Shown one piece after another: positions 27,719 to 36,857 of a stretch of 64,000 nucleotides of DNA. The position numbers and the translations under genes were made by a program. How positions within the stretch are numbered: position 1 is the first letter of the stretch; every line of letters starts with the position of its first letter. The stretch is from Rubripirellula amarantea (lineage in GTDB: Bacteria; Planctomycetota; Planctomycetia; Pirellulales; Pirellulaceae). The stretch lies in NCBI RefSeq assembly GCF_007859865.1, contig NZ_SJPI01000002.1:1012721-1076720 (forward strand), given 5' to 3'. The notes under the pieces are model-generated. The model was not told the origin of the DNA, did not search any database, and worked only from the letters and a program-made list of their open reading frames with translations.

Positions 27719-28450
27719 ATGGACGATTTACACGCACGATCGCGATTTTCAACAGTTCTCTTGTGCTTGGTCGTTTTGGTCGTAGCGAGTGTTCTGGTAG
27801 GCTGGTTCATGCCCGGTTTCTACGCTTGGACTGATTCCGACCAAAGCCGGCCTTCTCCGCTACTTTGGAAAGTGCCACTGTGGGTGGCGATTGCTTCGGT
27901 CGCATTCTGCGCCGCGTTGCCGTGGTTGCCTGTCAATGCATCGACAGTAGGTGCATCGTCACGGCAAGCGATACGTTTTTCGTTACGGTCACTGTTGGCC
28001 GTTACCGCCGGCGTAGCGATCGCAATCGCGTTGATCGCGGTGTTCCCGATCGTGTTTAGTGGGCTGACATGCGCCGCTGCATACGTTTACTTGATCGCGT
28101 TCTGCCTACGAAACCGGCAACATCGCACTGCAGGATTCGCACTGATTGCCTGCATGATTTTTCCGTACGGTTGGGTAGTCAGCTATGAAGAGTTGGACCG
28201 CATCTTGCCTACGCTGGCGATCTTGCTCGCGGGCATGCCGACATTTGTTCCCGCAGCTCTGATAGGTCAGCTTTTCGGACAGCATTTCCAAGATTCACAG
28301 TGGGTGGCGTACTTACTGACAGCGGCAGAGATCTTTGTAGGAATTTGGATGATGCGACTAGGTCCCAAACGAACAATTGCCTATCTACTGTTTGTCATGC
28401 AGATATCAGCATTAAGTTCACTCGCTTTCTACATGATGTGCATCGCATAG
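27719..28450 (+). CDS. Polytopic membrane protein of unknown function
   Basis: This 243-residue protein has about seven hydrophobic segments. The first two (VLLCLVVLVVASVLVGWFM and VPLWVAIASVAFCAALPWL) are separated by a polar loop. A central RFSLRSLLAVTAGVAIAIALIAV matches the FSLRxLL signature seen at the N-terminus of many unnamed planctomycete membrane proteins. No enzymatic motif is visible. It stands alone on its strand. The start is uncertain because the codon at 27719 lacks an obvious ribosome-binding site. Confidence 0.65.
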   Translation: MDDLHARSRFSTVLLCLVVLVVASVLVGWFMPGFYAWTDSDQSRPSPLLWKVPLWVAIASVAFCAALPWLPVNASTVGASSRQAIRFSLRSLLAVTAGVAIAIALIAVFPIVFSGLTCAAAYVYLIAFCLRNRQHRTAGFALIACMIFPYGWVVSYEELDRILPTLAILLAGMPTFVPAALIGQLFGQHFQDSQWVAYLLTAAEIFVGIWMMRLGPKRTIAYLLFVMQISALSSLAFYMMCIA

Positions 28451-28670
28451 AATTCTGCAAATGCGGACCGCAATAGGCACTGCCAAGGGTAGACGATCAA
28501 GTATTCGGGTCGACCATCTCAACAACAACAACAACAACTGCGGATTGCTCAGAACAGAGCGGAAGGATGTGGGAACTGTGGCTCTTCGTTCCAACCGTTC
28601 CTGCCCTCGTCATTGAGGACTCGTGAGACACAAAGGATCGGCCTGCGCGAACTGGCGTTGTGGTCGCAGG

Positions 28671-29168
28671 TCAGTGAGCCGTATGCCATTCGGCGCAAGT
28701 ATCCACGACTGTCGAACCCACTTCGAGAGTTTGTGAAATACTCGCTACCTGCAACTCGATCCAGTCCTGAAGATCGTTGTGAACAATCATCCTCACATCG
28801 CTCACACCTCGCAGAGTGTACTGACACGTCTTACCAATCAAGTACCAACGCTTCGGTTCGACGTGACAATCTTGGTACGGGAACAGCAGCGGCGGATGAA
28901 AAAGCGAGAAGGGCGGCGTTAACTGCAAACGGATTCCTTCCTGAGTCACGCTGACCGTAGCGATGCCCTTATAGGAATTCCAGCCGATATCTCCTGCCAC
29001 CAGGATGACTGTCTGCATCGTCCGCTTCGCGAAGCAGTTCGATTCGTCTCGTGTGCGATACGCCCTAGCCAAGCGGGTCCAGCGGCGAGCGTTTAGTTTC
29101 CACATCACACACAGAATGCCGATCGGCAAGCTGTAACTGAACAATTGAAGTACCAAGTTTCCCATCAT
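28671..29168 (-). CDS. Hypothetical protein with one N-terminal membrane helix
   Basis: This 165-residue protein has an N-terminal hydrophobic helix (LVLQLFSYSLPIGILCVMW), a basic stretch (KLNARRWTRLARAYRTR), and a predicted beta-rich soluble domain (GIATVSVTQEGIRLQLTPPFSLFHPPLLFPYQDC). The style is that of membrane-anchored proteins of unknown function common in planctomycetes, where the C-terminal part often resembles a PH-like fold. It is isolated between convergent or divergent neighbours. I do not recognise a specific family. Confidence 0.6.
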   Translation of the reverse strand: MMGNLVLQLFSYSLPIGILCVMWKLNARRWTRLARAYRTRDESNCFAKRTMQTVILVAGDIGWNSYKGIATVSVTQEGIRLQLTPPFSLFHPPLLFPYQDCHVEPKRWYLIGKTCQYTLRGVSDVRMIVHNDLQDWIELQVASISQTLEVGSTVVDTCAEWHTAH

Positions 29169-29432
29169 GCATCACTCTTTGCCGCAACAGCCGTTTGGTA
29201 TCGTCTCGATAATTTGGCTGCCAGTAGACGGTTAATTGCAAACGATCGGCGCAATCGCTTTAATCGCGATGAACCAACACCCGTAACCATCGCGAGTCGG
29301 TACCATTCAGAAATCTAGATTGCGTTTGGGCCTCAAGCCGCACTCATTTTCGCTTTCCTGCATACGTATCGCTTTTTGACGGAAACGCCGAGCATGTTCT
29401 GGCGATCAAAATACGCGGCCAACTTCAGCGTG

Positions 29433-30665
29433 TCAGACCGCAACCAACTCTTCTTTGGGGCCAAAGAACTCATAGCGAACCCGGTGCTCATCGACTCCGA
29501 GTTCTTGGAGAAACGAGTGGATGTTCTTCATGAATGGCTTGGGGCCGCAAAAATAGAAGTCTGCATCGGCATACGGCGTCCACGTTCGAATCATCTCCGT
29601 CGTCACGAAGCCCGTGTCGTCGCATTTGCCTTCGTCAAGATCGCCGGGAAGCGGTGAATCGTATAGGACCTTGATGTGGACGTTGGTTCCGATGCGTGCG
29701 AGAGAACGAAGTTCGTCGGCGAATGCATGTACAGCGCTATTACGAGCGGCTTGAAGGAAGTAAACCTGAGCGTCAGGATTGGCATGGACAATCGACTTCG
29801 CCATCGACAACAGTGGTGTCACACCGATCCCTCCCGCAATCAAGACGATTGATCTTTCAACAGCATTTGGATCGACAGTGAACTCACCACACGGAGGACC
29901 AAGTTCAATGCGGTGCCCTTCTTCGATGCCATCATGTAGATGATTGGAAATCAATCCATCGGGCGCGTCGGCAGCTAATCGTTCTTCACGTTTGACGCTA
30001 ATTCGGTAGTGCGGTTGGCTAGCACAATCTGACAAGCTGTAGTTGCGCGGCGACGTCGGCGTGTGCGGGTGATCAATGTGGACCGTGATGTACTGACCAG
30101 GCTTGAACGGTGGCAATGGACCTTCGTCTTCAGGTTTCAGGTAGAACGATGTAACAATATCGCTTTCAGGAATCTTCTTCGTCACGACAAACGTGCGAGT
30201 TCCATTCCATCCGCCTGGTACGGAAGCTTGCTCGTCGTAGATCGCACCTTCACGACCGATAAAGATACTGGCCAAGAAGCCGTAAGCTTCGGAAACGGCT
30301 TCAACGATATCCGGTGTCGCCGCGTCACCCATGACGTCGCCGATCGCGGCGAGCAGATTGCTTCCCACGATCGGATAGTGCTCTGGCTTGATTCCTAATG
30401 AAACATGCTTTTGAGCGATCAATTCCACTGCCGGCATTAACACGGCTGGGTTGTCGATATGGGTGAAGTAGGCGCATATCGCACCCGCAAGAGCCTTTTG
30501 CTGACCACCGGTGTGCTGGTGAGCTTGGTTGAAAAATGCCTTCACTTCCGGATTAGCCTCGAACATTCGTTCGTAGAACCGACGGGTGATCGTTTCTGCA
30601 TTCGCAGCGACCAAGGGAGTGATCTCTTTGACAATCCGAATCGTCTTTTCGCTCAGCATGGGCAT
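29433..30665 (-). CDS. hmp: Flavohemoprotein, nitric oxide dioxygenase
   Basis: This protein of about 410 residues has the full Hmp architecture. The globin domain at residues 1-140 contains the proximal-His helix [19 protein letters not shown]. The FAD-binding ferredoxin-reductase domain carries [10 protein letters not shown], and the NAD domain carries [19 protein letters not shown] and the terminal YFCGPKPFM. It oxidises NO to nitrate with O2 and NAD(P)H in the cytoplasm. I start at 30665 ([13 protein letters not shown]), which has a GAGAAG ribosome-binding site; the frame is open four codons further. It is a single gene with a leader containing a repeated GTGCATGT motif. Confidence 0.93.
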   Translation of the reverse strand: MPMLSEKTIRIVKEITPLVAANAETITRRFYERMFEANPEVKAFFNQAHQHTGGQQKALAGAICAYFTHIDNPAVLMPAVELIAQKHVSLGIKPEHYPIVGSNLLAAIGDVMGDAATPDIVEAVSEAYGFLASIFIGREGAIYDEQASVPGGWNGTRTFVVTKKIPESDIVTSFYLKPEDEGPLPPFKPGQYITVHIDHPHTPTSPRNYSLSDCASQPHYRISVKREERLAADAPDGLISNHLHDGIEEGHRIELGPPCGEFTVDPNAVERSIVLIAGGIGVTPLLSMAKSIVHANPDAQVYFLQAARNSAVHAFADELRSLARIGTNVHIKVLYDSPLPGDLDEGKCDDTGFVTTEMIRTWTPYADADFYFCGPKPFMKNIHSFLQELGVDEHRVRYEFFGPKEELVAV

Positions 30666-30756
30666 GAATCTTCTCAAGGGAACGCTACGTGGGAAGTGTC
30701 AGACGGACGTCAGAAACGCCGCCTCAATACAATCACCAAAAGGTATACAATTCATC

Positions 30757-30776
30757 GTGCATGTCAAGGTGCATGT
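30757..30776. promoter_or_regulatory. Repeated GTGCATGT motif upstream of hmp
   Basis: GTGCATGT occurs at 30757-30764 and 30769-30776, about one helical turn apart and roughly 95-110 bp upstream of the hmp start. The second copy, within AAGGTGCATGTTT, resembles half of an NsrR-type site (AAGATGCATTT). This is weak evidence for a nitric-oxide-responsive operator. Confidence 0.2.
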
Positions 30777-30965
30777 TTTGCGATGGCATTGCATTTGTCG
30801 AAACGCAGTTCAGCGATGGGCGAACGCGGACGTTGAGCGTACCGGTCGCGACTTACCCTTCGTGAAAGTGCAATCCAGAGGGATCACACCTGACGCATAC
30901 GCCGCGACGAAGCTTTCGCAGGCGGAAGCAGAGAGCGATGTTGATGCTGTTCCGCGAGTGCAAAC

Positions 30966-31346
30966 CTACAAACGATTCACGACACGATGAAAACCATCTT
31001 TCAACATTCTTTCGCCGAAGTTAATGACTAAACCAAGTTTCAGCTCCATCAGTCTCAAGTATGTGAGTACTTGCGCGGCGAAGACGTCATTGTACTTCGA
31101 TGCGGCTTTGCACTCGATCACAACGAGATCGTTGAGCAGAAGGTCCAACTTCAATGGTGTCGAAAGCCGGTTCCCTTTGTAGATGATCGGCACGAGCGTT
31201 TGTCGTTTCACATCAAGGCCAGCACGTTCTAGTTCCCACGCCAACGCTTCCTCGTAGACGCTTTCGAGCAGACCAGGCCCACCGAGCGTTCGATGAACTT
31301 CAATCGACGCATTCAGGACAATCTTGCTGATGTCATTTTCATGCAT
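30966..31346 (-). CDS. GxxExxY family protein
   Basis: This protein of about 126 residues belongs to the GxxExxY family, here with the signature GPGLLESVYEEAL after the opening HENDISKIVLNASIEVHRTLG. Further family features are a predicted nuclease-like core with DLLLNDLVVIECKA (PD-(D/E)xK-like D...ExK) and the closing LVINFG. The biochemical function is not established. The start at 31346 (MHENDIS) fits the family; upstream residues to 31382 do not. The gene lies immediately next to three long inverted-repeat units, a neighbourhood I associate with this family. Confidence 0.85.
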   Translation of the reverse strand: MHENDISKIVLNASIEVHRTLGGPGLLESVYEEALAWELERAGLDVKRQTLVPIIYKGNRLSTPLKLDLLLNDLVVIECKAASKYNDVFAAQVLTYLRLMELKLGLVINFGERMLKDGFHRVVNRL

Positions 31347-31468
31347 GGAATGACCTACGACAGAGAGAATGAATAGTAGCACTACCTTACATCATTTCGT
31401 CACAGATGGGCTTAGACGAAAGAGGTTTGCGGCGGCAAGGAGTTCCGGAAAGTTAGTGGAGGGAGTTT

Positions 31469-31897
31469 GACGCAGAGACGGGGAGGCAGAGAGACGCAGA
31501 GTTTGAAGAAAGCGAGAGATATGATGTCACTGATGTTTCTTCCTTTGCGTCTCCCCGCCTCTTGCGACTCTGCGTCAGCTTCTTTTGTCTGACGATAGGG
31601 CTTTTGTTGAGCACGGGCGAAGAGGTTTGACGCAGAGACGGGGAGGCGGAGAGACGCAGAGTTTGAAGGGGATAAGGATGTATTGGTTGTCAAATATTTT
31701 CCTTTGCGTCTCCCCGTCTCTTGCGTCTCTGCGTCAGCTTCTTTTGTCTGACGATAGGGCTTCTGTTGAGCAGGGGCGAAGAGGTTTGACGCAGAGACGG
31801 GGAGGCGGAGAGACGCAGAGTTTGAAGAAAGCGAGAGATATGATGTCACTGATGTTTCTTCCTTTGCGTCTCTCCGTCTCTTGCGACTCTGCGTCAG
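31469..31897. repeat. Three tandem ~160-bp units, each a long imperfect inverted repeat
   Basis: Left arms start at 31469, 31629 and 31788 (gacgcagagacggggagg...gagacgcagag). Right arms lie at 31543-31577, 31702-31737 and 31862-31897 (tttgcgtctccccgYctc...ctctgcgtca). Arms are about 33-36 nt, and the loops of about 40 nt differ between units: the first and third loops are nearly identical and the second is different. Linker sequence (cttcttttgtctgacgatagggctt...) is shared after the first two. The units would form long hairpins in DNA or RNA. All frames across them are open, giving false LCVSASLRLCVK-type translations. Confidence 0.9.
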
Positions 31898-31955
31898 CTT
31901 CTTTTCTCTGGCGTGGTCAACGCTTCGTGGACGAGTTTGTTCTTGGTCGTTCGTC

Positions 31956-32273
31956 TCAGTTTGCTTTCGTCACCAGCATGATGGAATCCTCGATCGCAGT
32001 CAGGCTGTGCAATTCTTCCGGGGGCAGGAACAACATTGTTCCTGGTGTCATCGTGTGCGTGGTGCCCATGGCTGTGAATTCGACCTTGCCAGACACACAC
32101 TGAACGGTGATGTCCTTCGCGGCCTTGTGCTCTGGAATTGCTTTACCCGCCGGTAGCACCAATCGCATGACGTTCATGGGACCCGTTTGCACCAACAATT
32201 TCGGTTTTGGCTGACCGTCACCGGTAACATCATGGAGGTCAATCAATTGGCCGGCTGAAATCGTGTTGTTCAT
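31956..32273 (-). CDS. Small cupin-domain protein
   Basis: This 105-residue single-domain cupin has PAGKAIPEHKAAKDITVQCVSGKVEF as motif 1 and PGTMLFLPPEELHSLTAIEDS as motif 2. Motif 1 retains one His (PEHK) and motif 2 one (LHS), so the usual metal site may be incomplete. Such proteins bind small ligands or act as simple metal-dependent enzymes or sensors. There is no signal peptide. It is divergent from the DoxX-like operon, with a 343-bp shared upstream region, but no link in function is evident. Confidence 0.8.
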   Translation of the reverse strand: MNNTISAGQLIDLHDVTGDGQPKPKLLVQTGPMNVMRLVLPAGKAIPEHKAAKDITVQCVSGKVEFTAMGTTHTMTPGTMLFLPPEELHSLTAIEDSIMLVTKAN

Positions 32274-32506
32274 TGTGAGTTGCCTTTTCGAAGTAAATGT
32301 CTTCTTGATTCATTCGCACCAGTACAGCCTAACCTAATGTGCATGCCGGTGTGTAGGTTTGGCAGGACTTTCGTTCTGTGGTGAAGTGTCACATCGCGGC
32401 ACACTGCCGCCTGGGCTGGCATATTGCACCATTGTCGTCCCGGGATCAAAGGCTCGCGACTCGTCAACAATGGCGGCATCGCGAACCAGTTAACCATCAA
32501 CAACTA

Positions 32507-32541
32507 TTGACTCACGGACCCATAGCTGTACAATACAGCTA
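32507..32541 (+). promoter_or_regulatory. Promoter with MarR-type palindromic operator, first operon copy
   Basis: A sigma-70-like promoter is visible: TTGACT at 32507-32512, a 16-bp spacer and TACAAT at 32529-32534. The -10 box sits inside the perfect palindrome TAGCTGTACAATACAGCTA (32523-32541; 8-bp arms, 3-bp centre). The same arrangement precedes the second operon copy at 58652. Since the operon encodes a MarR regulator, the palindrome is very likely its operator, and binding would block the -10 region. Confidence 0.8.
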
Positions 32542-32616
32542 ATGAATTTGTCAGCACACAAAGCTACGGCCTAAGAGTTGGTTTAAGTACATCGCGCACC
32601 ACTGCACTTAAGTGAC

Positions 32617-33078
32617 ATGCTTCAATCTCAACAACGTAACCTTCGGCTCCCACGTCTCGCATTCGTCACGCGAGTGCTCTTCGCGTTCTTTCTTCTAAGC
32701 ACCGGCATCATGACGATGGGGTTCGGTATCAATGGATATCCGATTAGTGATCCACCTGATGAACTCGATCAATTCATGCTTGCGCTCGAAAACACGGGAT
32801 ACCTGATCTTTTGGGTGGGTTTCCTCAAAACGATCGCCGGGGCTTTGATGTTCCATCCTCGGACGGCACCGCTCGCGATTCTGATGGCGCTACCCTATGC
32901 ATTCAACATTCTGCTCTACGTGATCTTCTTCGCGCACAAGTACCTAGTCATCGGACTTCCCGATTTCGCAGCCTGTGCACTGCTAATTTACTGCTACTTT
33001 GATTGGTACCGCCCCATCTTTGCGGGACCAACCGCGTTGTCAATTCAAAAGTCATCCGGAGGCGAACATGCACTTTGA
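32617..33078 (+). CDS. DoxX-like four-helix membrane protein, copy 1
   Basis: This 153-residue protein has four predicted membrane helices (LAFVTRVLFAFFLLSTGIMTM, TGYLIFWVGFLKTIAGALM, APLAILMALPYAFNILLYVIFF, FAACALLIYCYFDWY) and resembles the DoxX family, whose members are associated with quinone or thiol redox chemistry in membranes. It is the first gene of an operon with a MarR regulator (11-bp overlap) and a metallo-beta-lactamase-fold hydrolase. Two paralogues lie at 56620 and 58717 in the same window. The ATG at 32617 is 76 bp after the palindromic promoter. Confidence 0.82.
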   Translation: MLQSQQRNLRLPRLAFVTRVLFAFFLLSTGIMTMGFGINGYPISDPPDELDQFMLALENTGYLIFWVGFLKTIAGALMFHPRTAPLAILMALPYAFNILLYVIFFAHKYLVIGLPDFAACALLIYCYFDWYRPIFAGPTALSIQKSSGGEHAL

Positions 33079-33514
33079 TTCAGAATCATCGCCTGGATTC
33101 GCAATAGGGCGTGTCGCCTATCTCATTCGATCGGCAATGGCTGCTGTGCTCAAGAATGCAGGCTGGCCGTTTTCACCCGAAGAAACTCAAACACTGATCA
33201 CTCTTTCGGATGCAGGGCGATCGTTAAGCATGAACGAGTTGGCATCGCTGATGATTCGAGATCCAACGACGGTGAAACGCCAATTGGACCGATTGGTAGA
33301 TCACAAGTTCGTCGATCGGAGCGTGTCGAGTGAAGACGCTCGAATTGTGATGGTCGAGTTGACCGCCCGTGGCGAGCGGAAGCTTCAAACCGTTCTCCCG
33401 CTTTTGGACGACTTGCGAGAAACAACGTTGAAAGGAATCTCAAAGTCGGAGTTAAACGCAACTCAAAAGGTGCTCGATCAAATGCAAAAGAATCTATTGG
33501 CGAGAAACGTTTAG
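33068..33514 (+). CDS. MarR-family transcriptional regulator, copy 1
   Basis: This 148-residue winged helix-turn-helix regulator has helix 1 (SPGFAIGRVAYLIRSAMAAVL), the recognition region (LSMNELASLMIRDPTTVKRQLDRLVDHKFVDRS) and the wing (SSEDARIVMVELTARGERKL), followed by dimerisation helices. MarR proteins bind palindromes and are released by small ligands. The start at 33068 has a strong ribosome-binding site (GGAGGCGAAC-ATG) and overlaps the end of the DoxX-like gene by 11 bp, so translation is coupled. The palindrome over the operon promoter is the predicted target, giving autoregulation. Confidence 0.88.
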   Translation: MHFDSESSPGFAIGRVAYLIRSAMAAVLKNAGWPFSPEETQTLITLSDAGRSLSMNELASLMIRDPTTVKRQLDRLVDHKFVDRSVSSEDARIVMVELTARGERKLQTVLPLLDDLRETTLKGISKSELNATQKVLDQMQKNLLARNV

Positions 33515-33624
33515 CGAAGCCAGCGGAAGCCAATCGGTATCGCGTCACCTTCGAGATATTGCGTCACCGAACGACTCTCGCGCATCGACACAATCCTCTT
33601 CCCCTCAAGTATAGGAATTGTCTT

Positions 33625-35025
33625 ATGAACATGAACATCTTCTCGCGCCGCTGCTATAACAGCTCCATCGCATTGAGTTTACTTTGTCTGGTTGCTTTGC
33701 CCGTAGGGTTTGCAAGTGGGCAGACTCAGGTCGAACCCGAAACTGCGCTTCGAATGCTCAACGCTCAGCAACAACAGTTCGCAAAAGGGATCGTGAAAGT
33801 CGCAGACAACGTTTTCACCGCGGTTGGTTTCCATGGTGCGAACACAACGATGATTGTCGGCACCGACGGAGTGATCATCGTCGACACTCTTTTTGGTCCG
33901 ACCAGTGCCGGCAAGGCGGCCGATGCGTTTCGGGAATACAGCGATCAGCCGGTGAAGGCGATTATCTACAGTCATAGTCACGGCGATCACATCGGCGGCG
34001 GTAGTGCTTTTGCGGGTGATGACCATCCGGACATCTATGCAACCGAAAGTTTTGGTTCTGCTGAAGGAGTCAACAAAGCAGTTGATCCCGTGAAAGCAAA
34101 ACGTAACGTTCGTCAGTTCGGTCGAAACCTTTCGGCGTCAGAGATAACCAATCGTGGTGTTGCACCGGCGGGCACCGAAGACGGCGACCGTGGCAAAGGC
34201 TTTCTGCCACCAACCATCACGGTCCCCGGCGAGGGATTGAAAACGACGATCGCGGGTGTCGAAATCGAATTCCATGTCGCGCCAGGTGAAACGGACGATG
34301 CGATGTTCATTTGGCTTCCGAAGCAAAAGGTGTTGCTCGCGGGCGATAACTTTTACAGTTCCTTTCCCAACTTGTACGCGATTCGAGGAACGGCCTACCG
34401 CGACGTGTTGAGTTGGTCCGAAAGTGTTGGAAAGATGGCCGAGTTGGAACCGCACGTCGTCGTGCCCGGCCATACGATGCCTATTCAAGGACAGGAAGCC
34501 GCTACGACGGCGCTAAAGGACTACAGCGAAGCGATTCGCAGTGTCTACGACCAAACCGTACGAGGGATCAACGCTGGCAAAGGTCCCGATCAACTGGCAC
34601 ACGAAGTCAAACTTCCTGGGAATTTGAGCGATAAGCCGTATTTGATTGAGTTCTATGGATCAGTTCCCCACGCGGTGCGCGCTATCTACGTGGGTTTGCT
34701 GGGTTGGTACGACGGAAACCCCACGACACTAAACCCGTTTGAGCCTAAAGTCAAAGCGAAGAAGATGGCTGAGTTGGCGGGTGGCACATCAGCGCTTGTG
34801 GCTAAGATGCAGGATGCACTCGCGAAGGAAGATTTCCAATGGGCGTTGGAACTTTCGGACCACGTGAAATGGTTAGACGATGCGGATGCGGAGCTCGCCC
34901 GCAAAGTGAAGATCACCGCGCTTCGAGGTTTAGCCGCCAAAGAGTACAACGCCCCCAACCGCAACTACTACCTCAGCTACGCCAACGAACTTGAATCAGG
35001 CGAGTTGAGTGAACTGTGGTTCTAG
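33625..35025 (+). CDS. Secreted metallo-beta-lactamase-fold hydrolase, alkylsulfatase-like, copy 1
   Basis: This protein of about 466 residues has a signal peptide (RRCYNSSIALSLLCLVALPVGFASG), then an MBL domain with the metal motif YSHSHGDHIGGGSAF and later metal ligands (VLLAGDNFYSSFPN, VVVPGHTMP), then the helical dimerisation domain of SdsA1/BDS1-type alkyl sulfatases (LIEFYGSVPHAVRAIYVGLLGWYDGNPTTLNPF). The C-terminal SCP2-like domain of full-length alkyl sulfatases is reduced or absent. It probably hydrolyses an alkyl sulfate or a related ester in the periplasm. The start at 33625 shares the aggaat-N-gtctt-ATG leader with its paralogue at 59644. It lies 110 bp after the MarR gene. Confidence 0.85.
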   Translation: MNMNIFSRRCYNSSIALSLLCLVALPVGFASGQTQVEPETALRMLNAQQQQFAKGIVKVADNVFTAVGFHGANTTMIVGTDGVIIVDTLFGPTSAGKAADAFREYSDQPVKAIIYSHSHGDHIGGGSAFAGDDHPDIYATESFGSAEGVNKAVDPVKAKRNVRQFGRNLSASEITNRGVAPAGTEDGDRGKGFLPPTITVPGEGLKTTIAGVEIEFHVAPGETDDAMFIWLPKQKVLLAGDNFYSSFPNLYAIRGTAYRDVLSWSESVGKMAELEPHVVVPGHTMPIQGQEAATTALKDYSEAIRSVYDQTVRGINAGKGPDQLAHEVKLPGNLSDKPYLIEFYGSVPHAVRAIYVGLLGWYDGNPTTLNPFEPKVKAKKMAELAGGTSALVAKMQDALAKEDFQWALELSDHVKWLDDADAELARKVKITALRGLAAKEYNAPNRNYYLSYANELESGELSELWF

Positions 35026-35079
35026 ACCACCCGAAGACCGTCAACGATTCCAAGTGACGCACCATGCAGCTTCCCTATA

Positions 35080-35811
35080 CTACGGCCCTTCGGCTGTCGT
35101 GGTAGCTGGCAGCACCAGCGTAATGTTGTGGCGAACGAGTTCGTAAGCTTCACCCTGGTCTTCACCGGGGGTCGCGAATTCGACACTACTACGCAGCGTC
35201 AACCTGCCGGATGTGGGTCGCTCTAGACGTACTTTGCCGCGTGAGTCGGTCTGAACATTCTTGCGAAACTTATCAGGGCCGCGGACAAACACCGTGCGAT
35301 CGGCGACCGGCTTGCCTTTCCAGAGTAGCGTGAATTCAAACTCGCTTCCAACGTCATGCGGCACCAGATCAAGGTTCATCTGCTCGGCACGCCCTAGCTC
35401 GTGCATCGCATCATGAGACTGGACGGCCAGGGTACGAGCGTAGTAATGCAGAAGAACTTTAGTTTGGCCGTACTCATAGACGCCGAACTTACCGTAGGCG
35501 TCGACGCTGTACTCATCTGCCGTGGACGCAGCGACTCGCATCCAACGGTTGTTTCCATCCTTTACCTCGTCAGCTTCAATGGGGTCTGGCGATGGGTTCT
35601 CGATCGTCCGCACCCAGACGTCGCTCTTGCCAAGAAAGTGATCCAAGTACGAGCCATCGCCTGGTTCAGGAGCCTCTTCGAAGTAAATGTTGGCAACGCC
35701 ATTACCGGCACCTGCTCGATCGACGGCAATCCAGAGGTAATGAGCGTTAGCGGTCGGGGCGATGCATAGAAAAACAGTCGCGGCCAAAGCGCGAATGATG
35801 GAATGGTTCAC
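35080..35811 (-). CDS. DUF4198-like secreted protein
   Basis: This 243-residue protein has a signal peptide ending TANAHYLWIAVDR, the typical N-terminus of DUF4198 proteins in which the mature protein starts with His and can bind a metal. The remainder is predicted beta-rich, with a carboxypeptidase-regulatory-like C-terminal module (LLWKGKPVADRTVFVRGPDKF, TDSRGKVRLERPTSGRLTLRS). DUF4198 proteins often occur with metal uptake genes; here the neighbours are the MBL operon (convergent) and a DUF4437 gene (divergent), so no direct link is seen. Confidence 0.72.
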   Translation of the reverse strand: MNHSIIRALAATVFLCIAPTANAHYLWIAVDRAGAGNGVANIYFEEAPEPGDGSYLDHFLGKSDVWVRTIENPSPDPIEADEVKDGNNRWMRVAASTADEYSVDAYGKFGVYEYGQTKVLLHYYARTLAVQSHDAMHELGRAEQMNLDLVPHDVGSEFEFTLLWKGKPVADRTVFVRGPDKFRKNVQTDSRGKVRLERPTSGRLTLRSSVEFATPGEDQGEAYELVRHNITLVLPATTTAEGP

Positions 35812-35993
35812 AGATTCCTCCGAGTGAAACGAAATTGACTATTGTTGCTTACAACCGCATCCAAAAGTTATGGATGCGATCGGGTGCATTCTAACGAAGC
35901 TTCTCAAGTCGTGATAAAACATGGCTCTCGTAATAACATGAAATACGATTGCCAAATGCGAAACGCTGTTGCCACCTACTCAAGCGGACCAAC

Positions 35994-36857
35994 ATGAGAA
36001 TTCTTACCTTGCTGCTCACCATTACGATTACTCTCAACACAAATTTGACTGACATCGTAGCGCAAGAGCCGGCTACCTCACCCGTTTCCGAAGTGGTCTT
36101 AGCAACAGATGTCAACTGGACACCGCTCAATCCGGCTCGTGGGGACGCCAGCCCGCAAGCCGCAACGCTTTGGGGCGATCGCGCTGGCCAACAAGCAACT
36201 GGGTTTGTGGTGAAGTTCGTCGACGGTTTTTCCTCACCGCCACACATTCACAATATTACTTACCGAGGCGTGGTGATCCGAGGCGGCGTCCACAACGATG
36301 ATCCCCAAGCCGAACCGATGTGGATGCCCGTTGGATCATTTTGGACCCAACCAGCCGGTGAACCTCACATCACGACTGCTCGAGGGTCGACCATGGCGTA
36401 CATTGAAATTGATCAAGGACCGTACCTTGTCATGCCAACTGACGAAGCTTTCGACACCGGTGAAAGTTCAGTAAACGTCGATGCATCCAACATCGTTTGG
36501 CTCGGTGCCAACAGCACCACGTGGATCGAAGCCTCCCCAAACTCTCAACCTACCGGCGAGCCCCAGTTAGCTTTCTTGTGGGGCGACCCACAATCCAACC
36601 AGCCCAATGGCACTCTTGTGAAGCTGCCTGATGGATTCAAAGGAAGCATTCGCGGAAACGGATCACACTTGCGAGCCGTTGTGATCCAGGGACAAGCTGA
36701 ATATTTGTCAGATCGCGACACTGATGAAGTGATTCTGGCACCCGGAAGTTACTTCGCTTCCCAGGATAACTTCTCGCATCGAATATCGACGCACGGCCAA
36801 ACTGAGTGCATCATCTACGTGCGAAGTGTCGGCAAGTTCGATGTCGTGACACAGTAG
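35994..36857 (+). CDS. Secreted DUF4437 (bicupin-like) protein
   Basis: This protein of about 287 residues has a signal peptide ([23 protein letters not shown]) and two cupin-like halves. In the first, [19 protein letters not shown] and [16 protein letters not shown] supply several His ligands. The second ([40 protein letters not shown]) repeats the pattern. The family is DUF4437, of unknown function, possibly a sensor or enzyme acting outside the cytoplasm. I start at 35994, where the signal peptide begins; the frame is open 15 codons further. It is monocistronic. Confidence 0.78.
   Translation: MRILTLLLTITITLNTNLTDIVAQEPATSPVSEVVLATDVNWTPLNPARGDASPQAATLWGDRAGQQATGFVVKFVDGFSSPPHIHNITYRGVVIRGGVHNDDPQAEPMWMPVGSFWTQPAGEPHITTARGSTMAYIEIDQGPYLVMPTDEAFDTGESSVNVDASNIVWLGANSTTWIEASPNSQPTGEPQLAFLWGDPQSNQPNGTLVKLPDGFKGSIRGNGSHLRAVVIQGQAEYLSDRDTDEVILAPGSYFASQDNFSHRISTHGQTECIIYVRSVGKFDVVTQ

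Noticed and set aside
31412-32103. Open frames across the inverted-repeat units (LCVSASLRLCVK-type products)
   Set aside because: Both strands are open only because of the repeat composition; no independent coding signal.
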